Positions 52,370 through 61,301 of a stretch of DNA of 64,000 nucleotides are shown piece after piece. Within the stretch, counting starts at the first letter, position 1, and the number at the start of each line of letters is the position of its first letter. Source of the DNA: Oerskovia paurometabola (lineage in GTDB: Bacteria > Actinomycetota > Actinomycetes > Actinomycetales > Cellulomonadaceae); NCBI RefSeq assembly GCF_016907365.1, contig NZ_JAFBBV010000001.1:3596001-3660000 (forward strand). The letters run 5' to 3'. The translations under genes were made by a program, and so were the position numbers. Under the pieces are notes generated by a model that saw only the letters and a program-made list of their open reading frames with translations, made no database searches and was not told the DNA's origin.

Positions 52370-53736
52370 GGCTCCCCCGCCTCGCGCTTCGCCCGACCCT
52401 GCGGGCCCGGCTCACGGCCGTCTACGCCGTGGCGTTCGTCGTCGCGGGTGCCGTGCTCATCGCGGTCCTGTACGTCCTGCTCGCGACGGCGATCGACCGG
52501 CAGCCCGTCGACTCGGTCGGCCTCGCGGTGGGCGCGGTCGAGGCGTCCGACCTCGGTACGTACTCGACCCTCGACCCGTCGCTGACTGCCGAGCTGACCG
52601 CGGGGCAGACCTTCCCGCTGCACGCCGCGGAGACGGTCGACCCCGCGATGCCCCTCACGTCCGCGGCCGACCCGTTCGCGGACCTGCGCCGGGTCGTCGA
52701 GCTCAACAACCAGGAGGCCCGCGACGCCACGCTGCGCAACGTGCTCACGTGGTCGATCCTCGCGCTGCTCGGGATCGGGGTCCTCGCGGTCGGCTTCGGG
52801 TGGGTCATGTCGTCGCGCGCGCTCGCCCCGCTGCACCGGATCACGGCCACGGCCCGCCGCGTCGCGGACGACAACCTGCACGAGCGCATCGCGCACACGG
52901 GCCCCGACGACGAGCTCAAGGACCTCGCGGACACGTTCGACCAGATGCTCGAACGCCTCGACCGGGCGTTCGACGGCCAGCGACGGTTCGTCTCGAACGC
53001 GTCGCACGAGCTGCGCACCCCGCTGACGATCACCCGTACCGTCCTCGAGGTCGCGCTCGACGACCCCGGCACGCACGACGACGCGCGCCACCTGGGGACG
53101 ACGCTGCTCGCCGTGAACGCACGCCAGGAGCGCCTCATCGAAGGCCTCCTGACGCTCGCCGCCGTGGACCAGGCGCCGCTCGTCCCCGAGCCCGTCGACC
53201 TCGCCGAGGTCGCCGCCCAGGCCCTCGCGACCGCCGGGACCGCGGCCCGGGACGGCGGCGTCGACCTGCACCTCGACGCCGAGACGACCCCGACGCAGGG
53301 CGACGCGGTCCTGCTCGAACGCCTCGTCCAGAACCTCGTCGACAACGCCGTGCGCTACAACGAGCCGGGCGGCCGCGTGGCCGTCGCGACGCGCCCCGGA
53401 CCGGCCGGCTCGGTCGAGGTCGCGGTGTCCAACACGGGCCCCGTCGTGCCGTCCTACGAGGTCGAAGCACTGTTCGAGCCGTTCCGGCGGCTCGGCCGCG
53501 ACGGCGCCGTGGCCGACCGCCGCGGGGGCTACGTGCGCGGCGGCGTCGGGCTGGGGCTGTCGATCGTCCGCTCGGTCGCGGCCGCCCACGGCGGCCAGGT
53601 CACGGCCGAGCCGCGCGAGGGTGGCGGCCTCACGGTGGTCGCACGCCTGCCGGGCACGCGGGGACCCGTCAGCCCGGCATCGGCACCGGCACGTCCGAGC
53701 CGCCCTCGACCGTTCGCCGCGCTCCCATCTGGATGA
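52366..53736 (+). CDS. Sensor histidine kinase
   Basis: About 456 residues. TM1 (about 14-38), an extracytoplasmic sensor of ~85 residues, TM2 (about 126-150), a HAMP linker (SRALAPLHRITATARRVADD), a HisKA domain with phospho-acceptor His in SNASHELRTPLTITRTV, then HATPase_c with NLVDNAVRYNEPGG (N box) and GVGLGLSIVRSVAAAHGG (G2 box). It should autophosphorylate and pass the phosphate to the adjacent regulator. GTG at 52366 overlaps the regulator stop. The Pro/Ser-rich C-terminal tail overlaps the convergent HerA-like gene by 68 bases. Confidence 0.94.
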   Translation: MRLPRLALRPTLRARLTAVYAVAFVVAGAVLIAVLYVLLATAIDRQPVDSVGLAVGAVEASDLGTYSTLDPSLTAELTAGQTFPLHAAETVDPAMPLTSAADPFADLRRVVELNNQEARDATLRNVLTWSILALLGIGVLAVGFGWVMSSRALAPLHRITATARRVADDNLHERIAHTGPDDELKDLADTFDQMLERLDRAFDGQRRFVSNASHELRTPLTITRTVLEVALDDPGTHDDARHLGTTLLAVNARQERLIEGLLTLAAVDQAPLVPEPVDLAEVAAQALATAGTAARDGGVDLHLDAETTPTQGDAVLLERLVQNLVDNAVRYNEPGGRVAVATRPGPAGSVEVAVSNTGPVVPSYEVEALFEPFRRLGRDGAVADRRGGYVRGGVGLGLSIVRSVAAAHGGQVTAEPREGGGLTVVARLPGTRGPVSPASAPARPSRPRPFAALPSG

Positions 53737-55147
53737 TCGCCGGGGCGGGCACGAACCCTCCCGCGACGAGCGCCTCGCCCTGCCGGAAGAAGGGCGTGGC
53801 CGCGAGGAGCTCGGGCGGCGCGAAGCCGAAGACGGCCTCGAGCTCAGCCAGGTCGGCGGGCGAGCTCATGCGCATGACGATCACGTTGTCGCACTGCGAG
53901 AGCACGTTGGGGTGGATCTTGGAGGGCCGCTGGGTCGAGAGCAGCAGCCACAGCCCGAACTTGCGCCCCTCGGCCGCGATCTGGATCACGCGCTCGGTCG
54001 TGAGGCGCTGGAGCTGGGTCGCGGGCTCGGCCGAGACCACGTTGTGCGCCTCGTCGATCACGACGAGGCGCGGCTTGCGCTCGGCCCGGCCCGCCCACAG
54101 GTCGTCGAGCAGCGCGAGCGAGACCGCGAGCTGCTCCTCGTGCGTGTGCAGGCTGCCGAGGTCGACCACCACCGCGCGCGGCCCCTCGTCGAGCACCTCG
54201 CTGACCGACTGCCCGACGCCCGCCCACACGTCCCAGTCCAGGATCCCCAGGTTCTCGACCCGCTGGGCGAGGCGCAGCGCGTCGGGCTCCCCCGTCGCGC
54301 GCAGGGCCGAGGGGATCGAGTGGGGGTTGAGCATGCCCTCGGCCGCGATGCTCCGGTGACCTGCCGCGGCCGCGCCGACCGCGCCCGCGAGGTCCCCCGG
54401 CCCCTCGGCGCTCTCGAGCATCCGCAGGAACGTGTTGTACTCGCCGCGGTCGGTCAGCGGGTCGAGCTGCAGGACGGCGGCCTGGCTCGCGGCCTCCATG
54501 GCGGTCAGCCGGGCGGTCACGGGGTGGTGGTCGCCGTCGTTGCGCAGGACGCGCACGTCGAGCTCGCCAAGACGCGCGGCGTCGTCGGGCGACGCGGACT
54601 CGAGCAGCTCGCCGATCCGCACGAAGTCGGAGTTCGGGTCGAGTATGACCATGGGCAGGTCGGTGTCGATGAGGAGCTGTTCGAGGAGCACCCCGAGCGC
54701 GTACGTCTTGCCCGACCCCGACTGCCCGCACAGGAACGTGTGCCGGTTGAAGCGGTGCGGCTGGAGCAGGGCGTCGACGTTCCCGCGGCTGTGGTGCAGC
54801 TCGCCGATGCGCAGGGTCGCGCGCTCGCGCGCCTGGAGCGCCTCGAGCACCCCGGCGCCGGCAGGCGCGAGGTCGTGCGACGTGAACGGGTCGCCCCCGG
54901 ACCCGGCCACCGTGCCGTCCGGGCGCAGCTCCCCGAGGACCCGCCCGTGCCCGACGGCGTCACCCGCCTTGGTCGCACGCGTCAGGACCTGCCCCATCAC
55001 CAGGGCGTCGCCGGGGTGCTCGGCCGCCTCCGGGAACGTGACGCCGATCGTCACGAAGTCCCCCGGCCCGATGCTCGACTCCCTCGGCAGGCGGTACGTG
55101 AACCGGCGTCCGTCGAAGGACTCGGCGAGCGTGGTCTCGGTCGTCAT
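53669..55147 (-). CDS. HerA-like ATPase (HAS-barrel, DUF87)
   Basis: About 492 residues. The N-terminal beta domain resembles the HAS barrel. The RecA/FtsK-like motor has Walker A LCGQSGSGKTYALGVLLEQL (about 140), VILDPNSDF, Walker B LVVIDEAHNVVSAE (about 365) and the sensor LLLSTQRPSKIHPNVLSQCD. HerA proteins form hexameric translocases, usually with NurA in DNA end resection; no NurA gene is seen here. Related ATPases also occur in defence systems, but the context here is housekeeping. ATG at 55145-55147. The last 68 bases overlap the kinase gene in antisense. Confidence 0.85.
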   Translation of the reverse strand: MTTETTLAESFDGRRFTYRLPRESSIGPGDFVTIGVTFPEAAEHPGDALVMGQVLTRATKAGDAVGHGRVLGELRPDGTVAGSGGDPFTSHDLAPAGAGVLEALQARERATLRIGELHHSRGNVDALLQPHRFNRHTFLCGQSGSGKTYALGVLLEQLLIDTDLPMVILDPNSDFVRIGELLESASPDDAARLGELDVRVLRNDGDHHPVTARLTAMEAASQAAVLQLDPLTDRGEYNTFLRMLESAEGPGDLAGAVGAAAAGHRSIAAEGMLNPHSIPSALRATGEPDALRLAQRVENLGILDWDVWAGVGQSVSEVLDEGPRAVVVDLGSLHTHEEQLAVSLALLDDLWAGRAERKPRLVVIDEAHNVVSAEPATQLQRLTTERVIQIAAEGRKFGLWLLLSTQRPSKIHPNVLSQCDNVIVMRMSSPADLAELEAVFGFAPPELLAATPFFRQGEALVAGGFVPAPAIIQMGARRTVEGGSDVPVPMPG

Positions 55148-55255
55148 GCGGGGCCTCCGGGGTCGCAGGTCGCGGTGCACGACAAGGATCGACCCGCACG
55201 CCCGGAAGCGCACCCGCAGACGAGGACGCGGCCGGGTTGGTCCGGCCCTGCCCGG

Positions 55256-56664
<1,409 letters not shown>

Positions 56665-56772
56665 GTTGCGAGTGTAGGCAACCCGATCACCGCAGCGCGC
56701 TCCGGACCACCGGGCGTCCTGCGGTCCGAGCACCCGGATCGGCACGGCCCCGAGGATGGGAAGATCAGCAGC

Positions 56773-57249
56773 ATGACGAACCCCACAGCCGCCGAAGAGA
56801 TCCCCGCGTCGTCCCCGTCACCGACGGACGCCCTGTGGGTCGAGCGCACCGGCACCCGCACCTACACCGGCTTCTCGGCGCGCGGCGCGAGCGTGTCGAT
56901 CGGCCCCGCGAGCGCGGGCGCGGTCTTCACCCCGGGCGAGCTCCTCAAGATCGCGCTGGCCGCGTGTGCGGGCATGAGCAGCGACGCTCCCTTCGCCCGC
57001 CGCCTCGGTGACGACTACGAGGTGACGATCCGCGTCGACGGCGCCAAGGACATGGCCGAGGACCGCTACACGGCCATCACGGAGCACTTCGAGATCGACC
57101 TGACGGGCCTCGAGGACGACGCGCGCGAGCGTCTCCTCAAGGTCGCGGACCGCGCGATCGAGACCACGTGCACCGTGGGGCGAACGGTCAAGAACGGTGC
57201 GACAGTGGAGCACACCTTCGGCCCGGTCGTGGGTGCGGTCGGCGAGTGA
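56773..57249 (+). CDS. OsmC family peroxiredoxin-like protein
   Basis: A 158-residue OsmC/Ohr-fold protein. The swapped-dimer N-terminal strands ([19 protein letters not shown]) precede [20 protein letters not shown], with the first active-site Cys in ALAACAGM (family AxxxC). The second Cys is in [17 protein letters not shown]. Two Cys and the central Glu/Arg context fit thiol-based reduction of organic hydroperoxides. An Ala/Ser/Pro-rich N-terminal extension of ~20 residues is present. ATG at 56773 is preceded by GGGAAGATC. Probably cytosolic. Confidence 0.92.
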   Translation: MTNPTAAEEIPASSPSPTDALWVERTGTRTYTGFSARGASVSIGPASAGAVFTPGELLKIALAACAGMSSDAPFARRLGDDYEVTIRVDGAKDMAEDRYTAITEHFEIDLTGLEDDARERLLKVADRAIETTCTVGRTVKNGATVEHTFGPVVGAVGE

Positions 57250-57313
57250 TCGCCGCCTGACCCCGCGGCCACGGGTCGTGGGGTCACCAGGAGCCACAGG
57301 AGGGAGTCGTCCG

Positions 57314-58336
57314 ATGGGTCGCAAGAAGAAGGACACCGACGCCCAGATGGCCGTCTGGGGAACGTCGGACAGCGTACGACCCGTGCCGCAGCCGCACACG
57401 CGCCTGACGGCCGTCCAGGACGTCCCCGAGGGGGCGCCGACCGACGACTGGGGAGACCTGCGCGGCACGCCCCTGCTCGACGCCGCCCTGGACAAGGCGG
57501 TCACCATCCCGTCGTCGGCCATCCATGCGCACGTCGACGGCCTGCGCCGCCGCAACCCGCACGCGACCCCCGCGCAGATCATCGGCATCCTCGAGCGCGA
57601 GTACCTCATGGTCATCGGGACGGCCGGCGGCGCGGTGGGGGCGGCCGCGGCCTTCCCGGCCGTCGGCACGGGCGTGGGCATCGCGCTGACCGCGAGCGAC
57701 GTCGCGACGTACTTCGGGTCCTCGGCGGCGTTCTCGCTCGCGGTCGCGGACGTGTACGGCTTCGAGGTCGACGACGCCGCGCGCCGCCGCGCCCTCCTCC
57801 TCGCGTCGGTCCTCGGGGACAAGGGGTCGCAGCAGGTCGAGAAGGCTGTGGGCGGGTCCGCCATGGCCTGGGGCAAGGTCCTCATGACGAGCATGCCGTC
57901 GAGCACGATCAAGCAGGTCAACAAGGCCCTGACGAACAAGTTCCTGCGCACGCAGATGGTCAAGCACGGCGGCCTCGCGATCGGGCGGCTCGTGCCGTTC
58001 GGCGTGGGTGCGGTCGTGGGGGTCGCGGGATCGCGGGCCCTCGGCAAGACCGTGATCAGCCAGACGAGGCGGGCCTTCGGTCCGCCGCCCCTGGGGTTCC
58101 GGCCCGTGCTGGAGGTCGTCGAGGTGCCTGACGGCTCCGCTCCCCCGCTGCTCGTCCCCGCACCTGCCGACCGGCTCGGCGTCGTCGACGCCCCGGTGCC
58201 GGGTGCGGGACCGGGAGTGGTCGACGAGGCCGCCGAGCGAGCCGCCGCACGACGGGCCGGTGGCAGGACCGGGGCGGACGGCCCGCCACGGGGCATCCGG
58301 TCGGTGCGGTGGCGCCGCCCCAAGAAGTCCTCGTGA
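57314..58336 (+). CDS. EcsC-like protein of unknown function
   Basis: A 340-residue protein. The N-terminus MGRKKKDTD is basic. Helical segments follow: LDAALDKAVTIPSSAIHAHV, a glycine-rich hydrophobic stretch VIGTAGGAVGAAAAFPAVGT, then DVATYFGSSAAFSLAVADVY. A second hydrophobic part, GGLAIGRLVPFGVGAVVGVA, is followed by GSRALGKTVISQTRRAFG. This succession resembles EcsC-family proteins, whose biochemical role is not established. The C-terminal ~70 residues are Pro/Ala/Arg-rich and likely disordered. ATG at 57314 has GGGAG upstream. Its stop overlaps the next start by four bases, so it forms an operon with the SRPBCC gene. Confidence 0.7.
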   Translation: MGRKKKDTDAQMAVWGTSDSVRPVPQPHTRLTAVQDVPEGAPTDDWGDLRGTPLLDAALDKAVTIPSSAIHAHVDGLRRRNPHATPAQIIGILEREYLMVIGTAGGAVGAAAAFPAVGTGVGIALTASDVATYFGSSAAFSLAVADVYGFEVDDAARRRALLLASVLGDKGSQQVEKAVGGSAMAWGKVLMTSMPSSTIKQVNKALTNKFLRTQMVKHGGLAIGRLVPFGVGAVVGVAGSRALGKTVISQTRRAFGPPPLGFRPVLEVVEVPDGSAPPLLVPAPADRLGVVDAPVPGAGPGVVDEAAERAAARRAGGRTGADGPPRGIRSVRWRRPKKSS

Positions 58337-58899
58337 CACCTGGGGACCAGGCGGAGGTTCGCACGCCCGGACGGGTCGAGCTCACGCACGTGCTCCCGAT
58401 CAGCGCCGAGCGCGCGTTCGCGCTCGTCGCGGACGTACGGACGCACCCGCGGTGGGTGCCGCTCAGCCGCGGTGTGTTCCACGGGGCCGGTGGCTCACCG
58501 GTGCCTGCGACGACCTGGCGGCCCGGGGTCGGGGCTGAGTTCACGATGGTCTCGGGACCGTTCGCCCCGCAGGGTGCGCCGGGCTTCCCCGACCGGATGC
58601 GGATCACGCGGTGGGAGCCGCCAGGGGCCGAGGGACAGGCAGGTCGCGCGACCTACCTGAAGCTCGGGCCGGCGCTGCTCGGGGAGGCGGGGATCGTCGT
58701 CGTGCCCCTCGCCGGCCATCACCTGCCCGCCGCGTCGCCGCACGAGCCGGTCGCCCGGTGCGCCGTGACCTGGTGGGAGGACGTGTACCTCGCCGGCCCG
58801 CTGCCCAAGGCCGTGACGGCCCCGTTCGCCGCGCGCGTGCTGGACCTCATGATCCGGCTGTCGCTGCGCCGTCTGGACCGGATCGTGGCCCGGGGCTGA
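58333..58899 (+). CDS. SRPBCC (START-like) family protein
   Basis: About 188 residues. The fold pattern of a polyketide-cyclase/START-like lipid-binding cup is seen: VELTHVLPISAERAFALVAD (first strand and helix), WVPLSRGVFHG, GAEFTMVSGPF, MRITRWEPPG, RCAVTWWEDVYL and a long C-terminal helix DLMIRLSLRRLDRIVA. The ligand is unknown. GTG at 58333 overlaps the stop of the EcsC-like gene by four bases and is preferred over a GTG 24 bases earlier. It converges on padR. Confidence 0.85.
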   Translation: MTPGDQAEVRTPGRVELTHVLPISAERAFALVADVRTHPRWVPLSRGVFHGAGGSPVPATTWRPGVGAEFTMVSGPFAPQGAPGFPDRMRITRWEPPGAEGQAGRATYLKLGPALLGEAGIVVVPLAGHHLPAASPHEPVARCAVTWWEDVYLAGPLPKAVTAPFAARVLDLMIRLSLRRLDRIVARG

Positions 58900-58920
58900 G
58901 GCTGAGGCCGAGCCCCTCCA

Positions 58921-58950
58921 CGGTGCCGGTGCCGGTGCCGGTGCCGGTGC
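58921..58950. repeat. Hexanucleotide tandem repeat (CGGTGC)5
   Basis: Five exact copies of CGGTGC begin 22 bases after the SRPBCC stop, directly before the palindromic terminator. Confidence 0.9.
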
Positions 58951-58953
58951 CCA

Positions 58954-59030
58954 GCATGCGGTTGGCGTCGGCCGAACATGCGGTTGGCGTCGAAATCCGA
59001 CTGGATTCCGACGCCAACCGCATGTTCGGC
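58954..59030. terminator. Bidirectional terminator with a direct half-repeat (palindrome family B)
   Basis: Perfect 22-bp arms (58971-58992 and 59009-59030) plus an inner 5-bp stem with a GACT loop lie between convergent genes. An additional copy of the arm segment GCATGCGGTTGGCGTCG stands at 58954-58970. It resembles the palindrome at 23155. Confidence 0.85.
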
Positions 59031-59040
59031 ACCGTGGGGG

Positions 59041-59961
59041 TCAGGCCTCCGGGGTCGGGGACTCCGGGGTCGGCGGCGTCTCGGCCGCCGGTGCCTGCGG
59101 CTCGGGCGTCTCGGCCGGGCCCGCGAGGATCAGGTAGAGCTCGCGGCGCGTGCGCTCGAGGAGCGCCACGGCCTGGGCCGTCTGCTCGTCCGAACCGGAC
59201 CGCGCGACCTGCCGGAGCGCCTCGGCGACCTGCTGGAGCGCGCCGCGGAGCTGACGGGCCGGGCGGACGCCGCCGTCGGCGGCATCCTGCCACGGCGTGC
59301 CGAGCTCGTCGGCGTGCTCGGTGACGTAGGTGCGACCGTCGTCGGTGAGGCTCGCGAGCTTGCGCCCGCCCTCGGCCGTGATGGTCACGAGGCCCTCGTC
59401 CTCGAGCAGGCTCAGCGCCGGGTAGATCGCCCCGGGGCTCGGCCGCCACGCACCCGAGGTGCGCTCGCCGATCTCCTGGATGACCTGGTAGCCGTGCATG
59501 GGCTGCTCAGCGAGGAGGAGCAGGACAGCGGCACGGATGTCGCCGCGTCCGGCACGACCGCCCGGTCCACGACCGCCGGGGCCACGGTGTCCGCGACCGC
59601 GCGGGCCGCCACCGGGGCCGCCTCCCGGACCGCCGCGGTGCCCGCGGGGGCCGCGGCCCTCGAAGCGGTCGTCGAACCGCTCGTCGTGGCCGTGGTGACC
59701 TGGGTGGTCGTGATGACCGTCGTGGTGCCCGTCGGGACGACCGGAACCGTCGGGACGACCGGTGCCGTCAGGACGACCGCCTCGACGACCGCGCGGGCCG
59801 CCGGGGAAGTCGCCCCCGACGTCGGGTCCGAAGCCCTCGGGCCGGGGGAAGTCGTCGCGTCGGCGACGGGGTCGGCCCTCGGAGGGGTCGAAGGTGCCTG
59901 CGCGGCCGGAGCGGTCGCGGGGCGGGCGGGAAGCATCTGGGTGCTGGTGGGGGGTACGCAT
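59041..59961 (-). CDS. PadR family regulator with long Gly/Arg/His-rich N-terminus
   Basis: A 306-residue regulator. The PadR winged helix (about 139-215) has GDIRAAVLLLLAEQPMHGYQ, RPSPGAIYPALSLLEDEGLV and the wing TITAEGGRKLASLTDDGRTY. A C-terminal dimerisation region with LQQVAEALRQVARSGSDEQT and a Pro/Glu tail follow. The first ~138 residues are disordered, with many RGG, GGP and RPDG units and a His cluster HHDGHHDHPGHHGHDE (about 79-94) that could bind metal ions. Usual PadR proteins start at the helix. ATG at 59959-59961 has a GGAG site. Its promoter overlaps an inverted repeat, so autorepression is likely. Confidence 0.88.
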   Translation of the reverse strand: MRTPHQHPDASRPPRDRSGRAGTFDPSEGRPRRRRDDFPRPEGFGPDVGGDFPGGPRGRRGGRPDGTGRPDGSGRPDGHHDGHHDHPGHHGHDERFDDRFEGRGPRGHRGGPGGGPGGGPRGRGHRGPGGRGPGGRAGRGDIRAAVLLLLAEQPMHGYQVIQEIGERTSGAWRPSPGAIYPALSLLEDEGLVTITAEGGRKLASLTDDGRTYVTEHADELGTPWQDAADGGVRPARQLRGALQQVAEALRQVARSGSDEQTAQAVALLERTRRELYLILAGPAETPEPQAPAAETPPTPESPTPEA

Positions 59962-60140
59962 GGGGTGTCTCCTGACGAGTCCGTGTGTGTCTGTGGGTGC
60001 CCCTCCGCAGGGGCGTGCCGAGCGATGGCTCGGGGGCGGGTGCGGGCGGGTTCTCGTCGGTGTCTCCGACGGGCCCTCGGCCTGGCATCCGGGTCCTCGA
60101 CGCCGTGCGGTCTGTCCGCACTCTCCGCGTCGATGAGTTA

Positions 60141-60170
60141 AAGATATATCGTTGACGTATCGATAGTCAA
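60141..60170 (-). promoter_or_regulatory. padR promoter with overlapping operator-like repeat
   Basis: TTGACT (60165-60170) and ATATCT (60142-60147) on the minus strand, with a 17-base spacer. The spacer and -10 form an imperfect inverted repeat, ATATCGTTGACGTAT read on the plus strand (60146-60160). It is an AT-rich patch in an otherwise GC-rich region, typical of PadR operators. Confidence 0.6.
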
Positions 60171-60350
60171 CCCCGGATCTCGATCAGGTTGCGGAGCCCG
60201 CGCGAGATACCGTCCAGGTCGTACAGTGACGGGAAGGCCCGGCGGCGCTCGCACCCCGGGACCGGCAGTCGCTCAGCAGTCACCGTGCAACGACGCACAC
60301 CCCGCACCGTCGCACGTCCCACGCCCGCACCGGACCAGACAGAGGCGCAG

Positions 60351-61301
60351 ATGACGACCAGCACCCCGGGACCCACGCAGGTCCCCCGGCACTACCTGAT
60401 GTGCCGCCCCACGTACTTCACGGTCAGCTACGAGATCAACCCGTGGATGGACCGCGCGCTGCCGGTCGACACCGCGCTCGCCGTCTCCCAGTGGGAGCGC
60501 CTGCGCGACGTCTTCCTCGACCTCGGGCACCGCGTCGAGCAGATCGACCCCGAGCCCGGCCTGCCCGACATGGTCTACGCGGCCAACGGCGCGACCGTCG
60601 TCGACGGCCTCGTCTACTCGGCGCTGTTCCGCCACCCCGAGCGCGCCCCCGAGGGGCCGGCCTACCTCAAGTGGTTCGCCGACCGCGGGTACGTGACCCA
60701 CTCGGCCGACCACGTCAACGAGGGCGAGGGCGACCTCCTCGTCGCGGGCGACGTCGTCCTGGCCGGTACGGGGTTCCGCACCGAGCGCAGCGCGCACCAG
60801 GAGGCCGCGAGCCTCTGGGACCGCGAGGTCGTCACGCTCGAGCTCGTCGACCCGCGCTTCTACCACCTCGACACCGCGCTCGTCGTCCTGCGCGGCAGCG
60901 AGGGCGCTCCACGCGTCGCGCCGGGCGGTACGCCGCCGCCGTTCCTCGCGCCCCAGCCCGACGGCGCCGCTCACCCCGCCGACCCACCGCGCCCCGGTGC
61001 GCCCCGCCCCGCAGCCGACGTGACCGTGGACCTCGCGTACTACCCGCCGGCCTTCTCGCCCGCGTCCCAGGAGCTCCTGGCCGAGCGGTTCCCCGACGCG
61101 CACCACGCGACCGAGGCCGACGCGCTGGTGCTCGGGCTCAACGCCGTGAGCGACGGTCTCCACGTGGTCCACACCCCCGCCGCGACCCACTTCGCCGGAG
61201 CGCTCTCGGAGCGCGGCTACGAGACGATCGCCGTGGACACCTCCGAGCTCCTGCGCGGCGGCGGCGGCGCCAAGTGCTGCACGCTGGAGATCCGCTCATG
61301 A
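60351..61301 (+). CDS. ddaH: Dimethylarginine dimethylaminohydrolase (DDAH)
   Basis: A 316-residue amidinotransferase-fold enzyme that would hydrolyse N-methylated arginines to citrulline and methylamines. HYLMCRPTYFTVSYEINPWM, VYAANGATVVDGLV and ADHVNEGEGDLLVAG hold substrate-binding acids. DPRFYHLDTALVVL carries the catalytic His, and GGGGAKCCTLEIRS carries the catalytic Cys near the C-terminus. A ~45-residue Pro/Gly/Ala-rich insertion after VVLRGSEG interrupts the fold between strands and is unlikely to be structured. The stop overlaps the rocD start (ATGA). Relatives also act on arginine or agmatine, so the substrate is probable, not proven. Confidence 0.88.
   Translation: MTTSTPGPTQVPRHYLMCRPTYFTVSYEINPWMDRALPVDTALAVSQWERLRDVFLDLGHRVEQIDPEPGLPDMVYAANGATVVDGLVYSALFRHPERAPEGPAYLKWFADRGYVTHSADHVNEGEGDLLVAGDVVLAGTGFRTERSAHQEAASLWDREVVTLELVDPRFYHLDTALVVLRGSEGAPRVAPGGTPPPFLAPQPDGAAHPADPPRPGAPRPAADVTVDLAYYPPAFSPASQELLAERFPDAHHATEADALVLGLNAVSDGLHVVHTPAATHFAGALSERGYETIAVDTSELLRGGGGAKCCTLEIRS

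Noticed and set aside
53669..55147. HerA-like ATPase considered as part of a phage-defence system
   Set aside because: No NurA, SIR2, nuclease or other defence partner lies beside it; neighbours are folA-thyA and a two-component system.
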